Shown piece by piece: positions 34,925 to 46,719 of a DNA stretch of 64,000 bases. This DNA is from Adiantum capillus-veneris. Taxonomy: Eukaryota; Streptophyta; Polypodiopsida; Polypodiales; Pteridaceae. The notes below the pieces were generated by a model. That model ran no database searches, had not been told where the DNA came from, and saw only the letters and a list, made by a program, of their open reading frames with translations. Within the stretch, counting starts at the first letter, position 1. Every line of letters begins with the position of its first letter. Location: positions 74,880,676-74,944,675 of the forward strand of contig CM043969.1 in NCBI GenBank assembly GCA_014529385.2, in the 5' to 3' direction. The position numbers and the translations under genes are program-made.

Positions 34925-36757
34925 GTGGAGGGTGAAATAGAGCGCACAAAGACATGAGAGAATGACCACAGAGAATCTTTAAATGCCTCATCTACATGAA
35001 ACAGGCAACCATATATTAATGCAATGAACAAATCTGAGTATACTATAACATCAAAAAATATATGACAAAATAACTAGCAGAGCACCAAACCCTGTCCTGT
35101 ATAGGGATCGACCGGCCCACCCATCCACTTTCGCTCTACTACAAAAAGAGAGAATTTTACTTCATTATCCAAAACACCTCCAATCTACCTGAGCCAGACA
35201 TAAGCTGAGGTCGTTTTGTCTCCCTCCATGAACCTGAGCTTTGAAAGGATCTCAAGTATAAGTAGGTGGTAGGGTATTAACACCAATTTGATGCCCAATA
35301 TTGGGTGTTTAGGTGAAGCCAAGGTAAAATTCCTGACGCGTTAGCCATGTAGGTCGCTCAACGCTCGACGCACTAATGATGAACCTAACAAAAAAGAAGA
35401 AGACGTAGGCAACACCCCCAACCAAAAAATCCCCAAGTCAACGACCCTTTTATCTAAGGCTAAGCAATGTGGGTGATTCTAATCTTCTAGTGATGCTGCT
35501 ATGAGAAACATAACACACGAGTCCAATCACAATAGCACCTTCCATCTGCACAAATAATCTTTTTGAAGCAGCTAGAATGTACGAGTCTCTACCCTTACAC
35601 GTACGTCTACCATAAACCATCCAAACCACTTCAAGATCTAATCCCAAATCCATAAACCATAATCCAATCACATGACACGAGTGAGCACTCAAACGAACTC
35701 TGGTGAGGCACAACCAATCATGCATAACCACTTTAGAATAAAACATGGCTGCAAAAATTTTGAAAGCATTTCAGTAGCATAACCATATTAAAAAGAAAAA
35801 CCCAAGAGCCACACCGGCTTCCACCATAAAATCATAACCATAATCAATGAGGAACCTCGTCCCTTATCCACAAACCATATTCACACTGAACCAACTCTCA
35901 CACTTAGAGTTTGACATATCACTGCAGTCAATCAGAGTCCACGCACATGGCCCTTAAGACATTAGCTTTTCATGCATAAAATGAGTCCAACTAGCAACTA
36001 AACATGAGTCCAACTAACAACTTTTTACCATTTTTGGGAGTGTAATAACATGCAAATAAAAGTGGTCGGCCTCAAACCAATGCATCAAGCTCAGGTCCAT
36101 AATATAGACTAACACTCTATCACATCAATTTACCCATATGATACTTATACAACAAACAGTAATACAGAAAGAAAGCTGCTTTATTTATATCTGTCTGTGT
36201 GGTTGACTAACCATATAACCTCACATAAGCTTATGGACATCTAATACTTGAAATCAACTCACCAAAATAAACCATAAATCATACATAAATGGTTCGGTTA
36301 ACTCACGACGTCATATGGTACTCTCCCTTGGTAGCACCCCTATACGTGCAGATAAAATCGATTATGGAATGATTAATAACTTGCATACCCAAGGTGATAA
36401 CGAAAATATAAATACATTATCATCAAGTTTAATTAAGCTTTTCAATTGGCTAAGTGGGTTAAAACTATGTAGTGGTTTTCCAAGGAGCTTCGGGTCTAAA
36501 ATTTTGATTGTGTAGTGGACAACAAGATGTTTTTTACCATATCTCTTAGCTTGTGAGTGACTTTCACGTGACACTAAAGAGATAAAATGTTCTAAATGAT
36601 TTGTTTCATCTCTGGTTTAAAGGGTTTGGGCTCATTCATAACGGTTTATGACTTATGACCAAAACAGTGTTTCTATCGCTTCTATGACGTGAAACAAAAA
36701 GTGATTTTTATGCATGCACGTGATCATAAACACATTGTGAGCATAAATAAATGTTTT
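34712..36757. repeat. Long direct repeat, copy 2 (LTR-like)
   Basis: Same orientation as 25304-27110. Contains (GA)n at 34886-34919 and an extra segment at about 35030-35430 that copy 1 lacks. Ends near ATAAACACATTGTGAGCA. Confidence 0.7.
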
Positions 36758-36865
36758 AACACTAGTTTGATACCAAAACAACACTTTAATAAATTTAAAT
36801 AAAATGCTACTTGCATTATACGGTTTATTTAAGAAAACCCTCTTGATATGCTTAAATATGTTACC
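36758..36865. other. Short spacer up to the right inversion breakpoint
   Basis: No homology to copia until about 36866, where LYKLTLYDKCG begins. AATTTAAATAAAATGC and ATACGGTTTATT motifs occur; the latter is repeated at 38346. Confidence 0.5.
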
Positions 36866-38034
36866 CTGTATAAGCTCACTTTGTATGACAAGTGTGGATA
36901 AAATTTTGCAAATGCTGTTGGAGATTCAAGGGCTATTTCAGATGCAAAACTTTGGCATGCACGTTTTCGTCATTTGAATTTTGCAAGTTTGTTGCGTTTG
37001 CAGAAATCTGATATGGTTGCTTCCTTTGCCACCTCTTGAAGCACATGTCAAACATGTTTGTGAAGGCTGTATTTTGGGTAAGATGCATCATTCTAAGTTT
37101 CCAAAGGATGGTTCAGTTCGGGCCACATGCAGATTGCAACTTGTGCATAGTGATGTTTGTGGGCCCATGCAAACTCCGTCCTTGGGCAATTACCTTCACT
37201 TCGTGACTTTCATTGATGATTACTCCAGGTACGTATGGGTATTTTCACTTAAAGCGAAGTCCAAAGTTTTTATGTGCTTCAAACAATTTCTAGCTATGGC
37301 TGAAAATGTCTCGAAATGTACTATGGACACCCTTCGTTCCGATCGAGGGGGGAGTATATGTCTCATAATTTAATGCATTTCTGGCTAGTCATGGGATAAA
37401 ACACCAATGTACAGTGCCTTATACACCTCAATAAAATGCTGTTGCAGAGAGGAAAAACAGGTCACTGACGGAAATGGCACGATGTATGGTCAAAAGTCAA
37501 GCTTTGCCACATTTTTTTTGGCTTGAGACCATCATGTGTGCCACTTATGTACTTAACAGGTGTCCTACAAAAGCTTTGCAGTCTATTACTCCATATGAAG
37601 CATGGCATGATAGAAAGCTTTCTTTTGAGTATATGCGTGTTTTTGGCTGTTTGGCATATGCTTTGGTACCACAAACACGACGTAGAAAATTGGATGATAA
37701 GGCTGTCAAATATATTTTTGTTGGTTATAGTGCTAAAAGCAATGGTTACAGGTTATATAATCCGCAAACAAAGCGTATTCTGGTTTCACGGGATGTAGTG
37801 TTTGTGAAAGATTCTGTTCAGCCCTTGCTGTCATGTACTAGAGACAGTAATGTAAGCTCACAGGACATTTATGACACTTTGTTGCCTCTTTTCAGTGGTG
37901 GAAATACGAATGTAAGTTCTAATGAAGCAAATGTACAGCCTATGGGGGTTTTTGAAAATGTTACATATCAGCCTATTACTGATGCAGATGTACACGATGT
38001 ACTTGATGAAGAAAGGACTGAGGACCGTGGCTAA
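36866..38034 (+). pseudogene. Copia pre-integrase domain and integrase
   Basis: The HHCC finger is present: LWHARFRHLNFASLLRLQK (36945-37005), then HVCEGCILGKMHHSKFP. The catalytic core shows LVHSDVCGPMQT (first Asp), FVTFIDDYSRYVWVF, and TLRSDRGG at about 37330-37350, where one extra G shifts the frame before the usual catalytic Glu. The C-terminal part (37474-38034) is open for 186 codons: HFFWLETIMCATYVLNRCPT, VFGCLAYALVPQ and FVGYSAKSNGYRLYNP. Stops also occur near 36890 and 37050. Integrase inserts element DNA into the chromosome. Confidence 0.95.
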
Positions 38035-38370
38035 TTCTAGGTTTGTAACAAGTTAGGATAAATATTTATCCTAATTGACTAGATTGGCTAATTGCCTCTT
38101 TAAGCTGATTGACTAGCCTCCATTCTTTGGTTGGGTACTGACATCTAAACATATTATAACATATGGCTTCAAGAGGAAGTGATAGAAAATCTGGACATTC
38201 TAAGACCATGAGGAATTTCTACTCAAAACAAACTTTAGTAACTGATAGCAGTTATACCACTTGAATCAGAAAGAGCCGATGATGGCCTTCTGATATACAT
38301 AACAGTAAAATATATATTTAGGCTGTAAGGAAGATGTATAACTTATACGGTTTATTATTCAAAGGTGACA
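38035..38370 (+). other. Broken linker between copia integrase and RT
   Basis: Several stops in all frames; this is the variable linker region of copia Pol or a small insertion. ACTTATACGGTTTATTATTC at 38340-38359 resembles CATTATACGGTTTATTTAAG at 36816-36835. Confidence 0.5.
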
Positions 38371-40012
38371 TCATGTTTTCATTACATCTTGAAATATCAA
38401 AGGGAAGGTATGTCAAAATGGCTGGTGCATACTTTGCGTGACAGTAAATTGGATGCACCTTTGTCTAGTCATACTCATTCAGGCTCTTGCCACGCATCTT
38501 ATGCATCAAATTGTTATGCTTTGGCTGTGCCTAGCTTACATGATATTGAGGAGCCTCTGTCTTTTGATGAAGCACAGAATTCAAAAAATTGGATGGCTTC
38601 CATGCAATTAGAATATGATGCACTTATCAAAAATGACACATGGACTTTATGTGATTTGCCTCTTGGCAAAAAGGCCATTGGTATGAAGTGGGTTTACAAG
38701 TTGAAATGCAAGCCGGATGGTGAGATTGATCGCCATAAGCTCGACTTGTTGCAAAGGGTTATGCACAAAAAAAAAAAGGCATCGATTATGAAGAGACCTT
38801 TGCCTTCACTTGTTGTATGACTACTGTGCATTTTCTATGTGCATTGGCAGCACATTTTGGTTGGGATGTACATGAATCAAACAATATTATTACTTTCTTG
38901 AATGGTGACATATTTGAGGAAGTTTATGTAATGAAGCCACGCGATTTTGTCATAAAAGGACAAGAGAACAAAGTGTGCAGATGTAAAAAGCCTTTGTATG
39001 GGTTGAAGCAATCTCCTTGTGCTTAGTATGAGAAAGCTGACACTGATTTGGTTAAACGAGGCTTTCGTAATAGTCCAACAGAAAGCACATTGTATGTAAA
39101 GCGTGAGGGTGATGCACTTCTCATTGTGGTTCTTTATGTCGATGATTTGCTGATCACTGGACCAAATGAGAGACATATTGCTGAATTTAAGGCTAATTTG
39201 AATGCTACTTTCAAGATGAAAGATTTGACACTATTGCATCATTACTTGGGTATATAGTTTAAGTAGTGTGATGGTGGTATTGCCTTGTGTCAGAAAAGTT
39301 ACATAGAGACATTGCTATGTAAGTTTGGACTTGAGGATTGCAAACCTATTGCCACTCCCATGGAAATAGGTTTGAAGTTGAGTCAGTTTGCAGTCTCACA
39401 GGTAATCAGATATATGCATAGCCCAGGGTCTAAGCATTGGCAGGTTGTCACGAGGATTTTCCGCTACTTTAGTGGCACTTTACATCTTGTCTTGTTTTAT
39501 CCCAAGGGGGGATCATTGCCGCCAGACTTACATGCTTTTTCGGACTTAGATTGGGCTGGTTGTTTTGACACACGAGTGTCCACAAGTGGTTTTTGTTTCA
39601 TGCTTGGCAGCTCATGTATATCATGGTTGAGCAAGAAGCAACCTACTGTGGCTACTTCGAGTTGTGAGGCTGAGTACAAGGACGGTCTTCACAGCTACGG
39701 TTGAGTGTGTATGGCTCAAACGCCTTATGGCTGATTTGGAGTTGGACAGGACACTGCCGACACTACCTACACTGACAGTTATAGCGCATTGGCAGTTGCG
39801 AGGAACCCAGTTTTTCATGCTCGCACAAAGCACATTGAGGTGAATTACCACTATGTCAGGGAGAGGCTCTCAGTAGGAGAGATATGCTTGGCTTATGTGC
39901 CAACACAGGACAACCTTGTAGATCTTTTCACAAAGGCATTGTCTCGTGAGAAGCTTGAAGCTTTTCGCAAAGCTTTGGGCTTACTCTCCTTTGTGGACCG
40001 ATCATGTCCTTA
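38371..40012 (+). pseudogene. Copia reverse transcriptase and RNase H
   Basis: RT begins with PLSFDEAQNSKNWMASMQLE and GMKWVYKLKCKPDGEID. A frameshift near 38735-38820 follows, then GWDVHESNNIITFLNGDIFE, PLYGLKQSP and the intact catalytic box VVLYVDDLLITG (39120-39170). LLHHYLGI ends in a stop at 39256. About 60 residues appear deleted near 39390-39400 (between IGLKLSQF and VIRYMHSPGS). RNase H has AFSDLDWAGCFDTRVSTSGF (SDxDWAG) and SWLSKKQPTVATSSCEAEY, a frameshift near 39690, and ends TKHIEVNYHYVRERL...DLFTKALSREKLEAFRKALG with a stop at about 40012. Confidence 0.95.
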
Positions 40013-40053
40013 GCCCTTTACTCATGTGCCAGCTCTTGTTCACCGCATCACTC

Positions 40054-40063
40054 CAGGGGGGTT
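40054..40063 (+). other. Copia polypurine tract
   Basis: CAGGGGGGTT directly before the TGTTACC start of the 3' LTR. Confidence 0.85.
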
Positions 40064-40287
40064 TGTTACCATATACATGTGGTAATGTGTGTGAACACAC
40101 TAGGACTGCAGGGGCATTTTTTCCCTCTTTAGGAGATTTTTTCCCCCGTGCATTGTACATACGCCCATCACTCTAGGGCTATCTATCTTTTCATTGCACA
40201 CTAAGTAACACACTCTCTATTGTGTGCCTTGAGCTTCCTTCATCTTCTCCAAGCTGTGTGTGTTTCTCTGCAACCCTAATTCCAACA
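40064..40287 (+). repeat. Copia 3' LTR (224 bp)
   Basis: TGTTACCATATACATGTGG to CTAATTCCAACA. Partner of 10661-10884, in opposite orientation in this window. Followed at 40288-40292 by CAAGT. Confidence 0.96.
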
Positions 40288-40520
40288 CAAGTGAACCAAA
40301 TATTGAAGAGCTGCCCGAAATTGAAGACCAAGAAGAGCTGCTACAACCCGAAGCTATCCTTCGACACATGAAGACAAGGTACTATGACATGGTAAGATTA
40401 TTCGACGGTATCTTATTAAGTTAAAAAATTATCCTTTTCAAGGTGTTAGATGGATGCAAGGAATACAGCTTAAGGATAGTATGAACCTTGTCAATGCTTA
40501 CAATGCTTAATTAGAGTAAG
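40288..40520 (+). pseudogene. Gypsy B polyprotein end (integrase tail and chromodomain)
   Basis: EPNIEELPEIEDQEELLQPE then AILRHMKTRYYDM is the acidic linker and start of the chromodomain found in chromovirus-type gypsy integrases. Past a frameshift, NYPFQGVRWMQGIQLKDSMN near 40425-40490 matches the chromodomain end (KNYPxxDARWMQ). It continues, in frame, the integrase piece that ends at 10885 on the other strand. In the family this domain binds modified histones and steers integration. Confidence 0.9.
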
Positions 40521-40667
40521 CAAATGTACGAATCTCTTTTAAATGACCAATGTTTTTGTCTTATAAGACTAATTCTCTTTTATTCTGCACAAATTTAAAC
40601 AGTATGCATACTTAGAATCATGTTTGATGATGTCGTCTCAAACACCAAGTAGAATTTGTCACTCTTT
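40521..40667 (+). other. Gypsy B sequence between polyprotein end and 3' LTR
   Basis: FDDVVSNTK-like end of the frame (40622-40650), then the LTR start. No clear purine tract remains. Confidence 0.55.
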
Positions 40668-41381
40668 TTTGGGAGAGTGAAATGGACTAAAGAGTAGACA
40701 TGTTTGCGGCAGCTACATCTCCCAAGCACCAAAGGGATCCAAATGAGAGATAGTTTGTTAAAGAGCAAAGGATAGCTAATGAAGATTAAAGACCTTAAGG
40801 TTAGCTTAATTAAAGACCTCCAAAGTTAGTGTTAAAAGTTATTTGGCCTAAGGCAAGCTAGGGTTGTGCTTGAGGTGCTTGCTGACTAAGGTGCTTGCTG
40901 ACTAAGGTGGTTGAGGTGCTTATTGTGCTTGATTACTACGATGCTAAGGTGCTCCATGACTAAGGTGCTTGAAGGTAAGGTGTTCAAAAAGTCAGATCAT
41001 ATCCCTACTCATGAGGGTACGAGCCCTCTCTGTAGGGGCTAGAGAGAGAACACATACACCCTCACACAAGACACCCTTGGTACAAAGAACGCAGCAGGGT
41101 CACTTGTCAGCCTCCTCTTCATGTTTCCCTCATGGTGTGCTTAACACCCAAGGGATCAATGAAAATTTAGTTAATTTAATTAATGGTTTGTGCATTGATC
41201 AAGTCCTCTCTCTCAAAGGGGAAAGGGGGGGACACTTGTTCCAAGGCTAGCATGCTTGCTTGATATGTACCCTGCATGTGATTGGTCAGGCTTGAAGGGG
41301 TTGAATGAGTTTTTTTCATGAACTAGAAGAGGGGGTCGACCAAGGAAGCCAGGGGCTAGCTTGGAGGGATACTTTCCCACA

Positions 41382-41383
<2 letters not shown>

Positions 41384-41424
<41 letters not shown>
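41384..41424. repeat. (CA)n microsatellite
   Basis: About 20 CA units within the gypsy B 3' LTR. The partner LTR has a short TGTGTGTGTGTG seed at the same place (16470-16480). Confidence 0.98.
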
Positions 41425-41429
<5 letters not shown>

Positions 41430-41938
41430 ACTCATTGTGTGAAGTGAAAAGTGTAAGAGCTCCATCTCCTTCTCCAAGCTAGTAGAGAAGTTGAGAGCCT
41501 ACACCAACACTCTTGGCTATGGAATGCAAATCTAACCAAGAGCCATGCTTCAATGCTTAAGCTTGCCATCTTCTCAATCTTTGTTACTATGATATTGTGT
41601 ATGCTAGCAAGAAGAGTGATGATAAGTGAGGAACTATTTCTTTCTTCTATGAATGTTTCTTCTTCCTCTTCTCTACCCTCATTCCTTGCTAGCTCTCTCC
41701 ACCTTTGAAGGTATTTGAATCCTTGGACTGAGGCTGGGGATAGTTAATGTTTTTTTACAAAGTCTATGTTACGCTCTTGATGCATGAAGCTTTCCATCTT
41801 CATTGCATCACCTAGGTCACAAGGAGCACAAAGATTGTATTGTACCAAGTCTCTCTTGATGGGACAATCTATAGTACAAAAGCCTATTGGAGGGGGGACC
41901 GGCTTCAAATCCGGTCTTAAATTGTTGTCAAGTTCTCT

Positions 41939-41941
<3 letters not shown>

Positions 41942-42003
<62 letters not shown>
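41942..42003. repeat. (CT)n microsatellite
   Basis: About 31 CT units; the partner LTR has only GAGAG at the same place. Confidence 0.98.
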
Positions 42004-42008
<5 letters not shown>

Positions 42009-42150
42009 AGTATTGTTTATGCCCAGTTAATTAAGTACTATGATTATGTTGCTTCCTTCAATTAAGTTCACCCTCTATGTTCTCAAAGTAGTCTCACAAA
42101 AATGCTCTCTTTAATTCTCCTAATTTTGCTATTCCTAAAGCTCATAGGCC

Positions 42151-42200
<50 letters not shown>

Positions 42201-42250
42201 AGCTTGAACAACTCATAGCTTTGACACCACAGTCTTGGTTCAATACCTAC

Positions 42251-42294
<44 letters not shown>
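42151..42294. repeat. Two (GA)n microsatellites
   Basis: 42151-42199 and 42253-42294. The first begins where the last eight bases of the gypsy B LTR should be. Confidence 0.97.
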
Positions 42295-42296
<2 letters not shown>

Positions 42297-42348
42297 GAGC
42301 TGAGCATACATGCAAATCCACGACCCCACGACTCCAATAACCAAAAAA

Positions 42349-43154
42349 GAGGCAATCACTACCAAGGGAAATCATCTCAAAGCACACTATGTATGTACAG
42401 CCGCTACCTTACCTACGATGGTTACGCTCTTCAAAACATGACCTAACATTGTCAAATTGTCACGAAACTCAAGGAGTAATCTCTAAACACCTAGAGGAAA
42501 GTACCCTAAAGTTTCTAACCCAACTTATTATCTGCAAGCCTTCAAACACTTGGTGCAAAAAAAGCGTATGAAGATAGGCAAAAAATCACAGGTCATCGAT
42601 TCTCAATGTGTATAGGTCTACAGTGTAGTTTGACTGGCTGTGAACGCAAGGACATATAGCAATCACTAAACGAATACACGGTTAGAGAGAAACTCACTTC
42701 AAAGCTCGTGGGAGAGCTCTTTGTGAAGAGACTGGAATCGTGCACAGCTTGGTGTTGGAGTGTAGCTTTCATTGTTGCTAATGCAATGGTGTAGTCACTT
42801 TTACAATGAAGGTTCTGTAGTCTGTGTAGAGAGTAGAAGAAGACTTTCATTGTTTCTAATGCGATGGTGTGGTCACTTTCACAATGAAGCTTTCGTAGTG
42901 CGTGTAGAAAGTAGAAGAAAACCATACTCACTCTCTCACACAAAATACACAGTCACGGCACGCTTAGTTGAGCTCGAAAGATGATTAATTCAAAAGTTGT
43001 TCTTAGGATTACCTCCTAATTTCTACAATGGGTTTTGTCAATCTGCATATTTAATATATTACAATCTATAAACTCGATTGAGTCCCAGAATAATTACGAT
43101 GGAGTCCTTCAAATCAAATAATACAAAATGGACTTTTGAGTTTAGCCGTCAACA
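42349..43154 (-). repeat. LTR of family C, copy 1
   Basis: Aligns with 52295-52974. Shared phrases: CAATCACTA, CACTTGGTGCAAAAAA, TCACAGGTCA(T/C)C, TTCATTGTTGCTAA. An internal 110-bp tandem duplication (42770-42830 and 42845-42920, with CACTTT(T/C)ACAATGAAG) explains its extra length. The right end CCGTCAACA corresponds to CCAGTCTACA in the other copy. Orientation is taken from that copy. Confidence 0.7.
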
Positions 43155-43640
43155 TAGTCCATTACTTCATTCGAGTAGAATCTCTTATACACATCAGGTT
43201 CATTAAATATAAGGCTTTTGTTTTGGGAAAGTATGTTTGGAATAGAATTGGGTTTGATGCTATAGCTTGGAACCACCTTCACTACCTTATTGAAGTCCCA
43301 TTCATTTAAAATCATCTCAAGGCCATCTTTAGAGACAACAATGTAGTCATCTCTAACAATATCAATTAAGTAGTAATGGTGGATAACTCGCATGTCTTCC
43401 CCCCACTAAAGCTTTTTTAGATTAGAGGAGAGGTATACGAGCTTCTTTACATTGATGTAGAAGATGCCACCATCGTAGTCTAATGCAAGTTCCCATCCCC
43501 TTTGTATTCTTGTTGACAGATGAGAGAAAGCCTTCATCAAAATTTCCATCATGTTGAGGCAAAAAGTAAAGTTTGAATAGATTAACTCAAAAGTCTTGAA
43601 GTTGCCATAGTCAGCGATGACATCTTTCAAAAAAAATGAT
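43142..43640 (-). pseudogene. Unassigned ORF ending in an LTR
   Basis: Two open segments on the minus strand (43406-43630 and 43142-43393), broken by one stop, together about 160 codons: …LALDYDGGIFYINVKKLVYL… and …YYLIDIVRDDYIVVSKDGLE…. I do not recognise them. The stop of the second lies at 43142, inside the LTR end. An iMet-type PBS (43732-43743) lies just upstream, so this may be a short coding region of a non-autonomous element. Confidence 0.4.
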
Positions 43641-43731
43641 GCTAGTAAGTTCTTGAACTTGAGCTTTTAGTTTTCTTTTTTTTCCTTTAAAATTTTTAAA
43701 CAATACCAAATTTCTAGTTTCCCTAACCTAT

Positions 43732-43743
43732 GCTCTGATATTA
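43732..43743 (-). other. Primer-binding-site-like sequence
   Basis: Minus strand TAATATCAGAGC differs from the canonical iMet PBS at two bases, and TGTATGAGG at 43744 would be the adjoining LTR end. The far end of that LTR was not found. Confidence 0.5.
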
Positions 43744-46719
43744 TGTATGAGGTATCCACCTCATCACCATAACCACTTGGAAACTGGAGGTTACTTGATA
43801 GGTTGCTAGGCCCTAATCATTCAAAGAGTCATAGAAGAGACATAGTCAAGATACATTCATTTCCAATGGATAGGCTCTCGCCACAAGTAACTCACGTCTG
43901 AGCCATTAGATAGGCTTCCTAGCCCTGTCTCACACGAAAATCATGAACTAACACTAAGATCTAAATGTTCCTAGACCTCATCTTCCAAAAGAGAAGCCCA
44001 AATTTCTTCCCCCCGTAGCTTTTAGAGGAACAAACAATTCAGACTTTCTTGGCTCTTGGTGCAATAAGAATTCTATTTTTGTTTTTCCTAAACAAAGGGG
44101 AGCCAAGAGTTTCTCGACCAATTAGGACCACCCATCCATAGACGTAGCAACCTAAGCTAGTTTCCTCTTTCAACATCCACACTCACACTTTCTTCTTATT
44201 TCCTAACTATTATCACACGGTTGTTCATAACAAAAATTCCTTTCTTATGATTGCTGTCATGGATTCTTTAAAATTATCCTTCAAACATTATCAAAATTGG
44301 CACCAAAACTTTCTTTCCTATAAGAAAAATAACATACAATATTTCTTCATGGATTCTTTAACATTACCTTTCAAACATTATCAAATTGGGCACCAAAACA
44401 TTCTTTTCTATAAGAAAAATAATACGATATTTCTTCATTAAAATATCTAAACCCTAAGAGTTCATTCCTCTTGGTGATATTTTATTACTCTTAGTGTCTT
44501 TGGCTACCCATACAACTAAATTGCCTCGCAATTTGGGCACAAACTCGCAAGACTAACCTGCTTTGGGTACAAACCCACAAGAACTATCTGCAATTTGGAC
44601 ACAAATCTACAAGAAACATGCACCCACATGTACTAGTTTAGCATCCCCTCTGCTAAGCCTTCCTCCCTTGATATCAAAGGGAGTTTTGACTATATCACTA
44701 TAGGATTTTGAATGAAGAAGATTTGAGAGCTTCCCTACTAGGCAAACAATTCTTTGCTATTATCAACTAGTCTACTTTTCAAACAATTCTTCCCTATAGA
44801 AGAAAATTATGAAAAGATATATCATAGTTTGCAATGGAATTGGCTCCATTTGAGGTTTTTTTTCTCTCTTCTTTTTCTACTCTATTATCTATGCAATGCA
44901 TGCAATACTTAATTAGAGTATTCTAACCTTATCTATTGGAAGATCAGTGTCTGGCGATTTTGGTGGTAAATCCTTTGTTGCGATTATGTTTCCCTTAACT
45001 TTTTGATGACTAGTGCCAGCCTCATCGCCATGAGTCTCTCTAACACGGGTCCATTTTAGGGCAATTTCACCACTACTTAGTTAAATTGAACTTATATAAG
45101 GACTAATTTGATAAAAATCATTTGATCATAAGGTTGTGGTAATGATAATTACATCAGTTTACCCTTCTTGATCAATAATTAGAATTTATGGCACACAAAA
45201 ATTTGATAATGTATTGGTGCAACTTATGCGTATCACAACTTTAGCTTACATAAATTTCTTGTAAGCACTTTCATTCTTTAGTTGAACCAAGAATTTGAAT
45301 GAGATTAGCTTAGTTTGCCAGCATCTAGATTACATTGATGAAAATCTGAATATATGGTCATACACAAGCGGCTGTGAATTGAGCGATGAGTTTATCATCA
45401 CTACTTTCATGGAGTGTAATGTAGAGAAATTACCATAATATACGTGTAACATTTGTTAATTCTACCTCGGTATAAGTAAATAAGAGTAGAATAGTATAGC
45501 CACATCTGGAAAGGATTTCAAGTGAAGGAGAGACGAGAGTGATGGTAGCATAAAAAAACAATAGATCCCATTATCGAATTGTGCTTTAAATTTATGAATC
45601 TCTCAAAGCGTAAGACATAATCACCAAGGTTACTTGCAACATTAGCATAGTCTTCTTCTCCCATGAGTGTGTCCAAAATCAAGGAGAGAGGGGTCCTTTT
45701 TATTGCTTTTTGGCAAGCTCGAGTTTTGATTAAGCTACTCCCTTGCTTTAAAGCTAGCCCCTACCTTCCTAGAGCACCCCTTATTTCTATTCTAAGCTAT
45801 AGAGGTGTCCTAGGCGCACCTGCTTGCCAAGAAAGCTCAAAATTTTCCATTCTCTTAGGCCTCTATGCAAAATTTGGGTGCTACACCTCATGTAACCCCA
45901 CGCTTAGAGTCATTCTTTCCAAAATGGATGGGTCCATGGTTATGGGTCATCCTATGGGTATCCATGGACATCCATATACATGCATACACATACCTTTGAA
46001 TTATAATTTAAATTTATTAGCATTAGGATAAGGATTGATTGACTTGGGTGAGCTTAGATTATCAGAATTCAATCTAATGCAGCACACGCACACACTTGTT
46101 ATATCTAGCAATTTCTGGAACAAATAACTATTTTTACGAAAACCTCATGAGGTACAATCGCGTCCACATAGGTGCAAGCTCCTCAAAACTTACTATTTTT
46201 GGACAAAAGTGACAAAGAAGTTGAATTTTACGTTTAAGAGGCCTATATATCAATCTTTATATCAATAGACCATCAGAGGTGAGAAAAGAAAACCGCTAAA
46301 AATAAAAACTTTCTATTTATGATCGAAATGGCCTGAACATTTTACTCCTAGGGTGGTAAAAAACTTACAATAATGATGTGAAATATGCTGGCACAAAATT
46401 CTATTGTTTCTCTATACTTCATGTGTTTCACTTTTGACATATTCATGAGTGGTTCTACACAACATAGTGCCAATAAGCCCCTAGTCTCATCAAGCATTAG
46501 TATGTTTATTCTGTATCATTATGGAATTTGATACTCTAAACATGTACTTGATTTAGGTAGGTTTGTCATTCCCCTTATCCAATCGAAGCTTGTAATCAAT
46601 TAATATAGGGGTTTTGTAACAATAGATGATAGTATCCACAATTGTATACATGTAGATGACAGTATCCATAATGGCCCATGAAGGCTTGTACCTTTCTTGT
46701 CATAGTAGGTCTAGGGAAA
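43744..46719. other. No recognisable gene; one 90-bp tandem duplication
   Basis: 44255-44440 holds two units of about 90 bp (CATGGATTCTTTAA...CATTATCAAA...TATAAGAAAAATAA). An open frame of 122 codons at 45663-46031 shows no motif. The start may be the LTR belonging to the PBS at 43732. Confidence 0.45.

Larger units (their letters stand above)
36866..40287 (+). mobile_element. Ty1/copia retrotransposon, 3' half (integrase, RT, RNase H, LTR)
   Basis: Begins at the pre-integrase border where the minus-strand half at 8891-10884 stops, and ends in a 224-bp LTR followed by CAAGT, the same 5-bp target duplication as at the outer end of the other half. Together the halves make a complete copia of about 5.4 kb. 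The flank after it continues the gypsy B polyprotein. Stops and frameshifts exist in every domain, so it is not active. Confidence 0.95.
40668..42150 (+). repeat. Gypsy B 3' LTR
   Basis: Matches the reverse complement of 15781-17231 from a mutated start (TTTGGGAGAG for TGTGGGAGAA) to CATAGGCCATTT at 42149. The final CCATTACA is replaced by a GA tract. It carries a (CA)n tract at 41384-41424 and a (CT)n tract at 41942-42003 that the other LTR lacks or has only as short seeds. The 40861-40990 part repeats the phrase (G/T)AAGGTGCTTG several times. Confidence 0.9.

Noticed and set aside
25304-36757. A complete LTR retrotransposon with 2-kb LTRs
   Set aside because: No PBS or PPT next to either repeat, RT starts only about 10 bp after the first, and the left edges are inverted relative to each other.
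38340-38360. Small DNA transposon in the copia linker marked by the ATACGGTTTATT motif also found at 36.82 kb
   Set aside because: Only a 12-bp match in direct orientation, with no inverted ends or target duplication visible.
45663-46031. 122-codon frame as a gene
   Set aside because: No motif; composition is like surrounding non-coding DNA.
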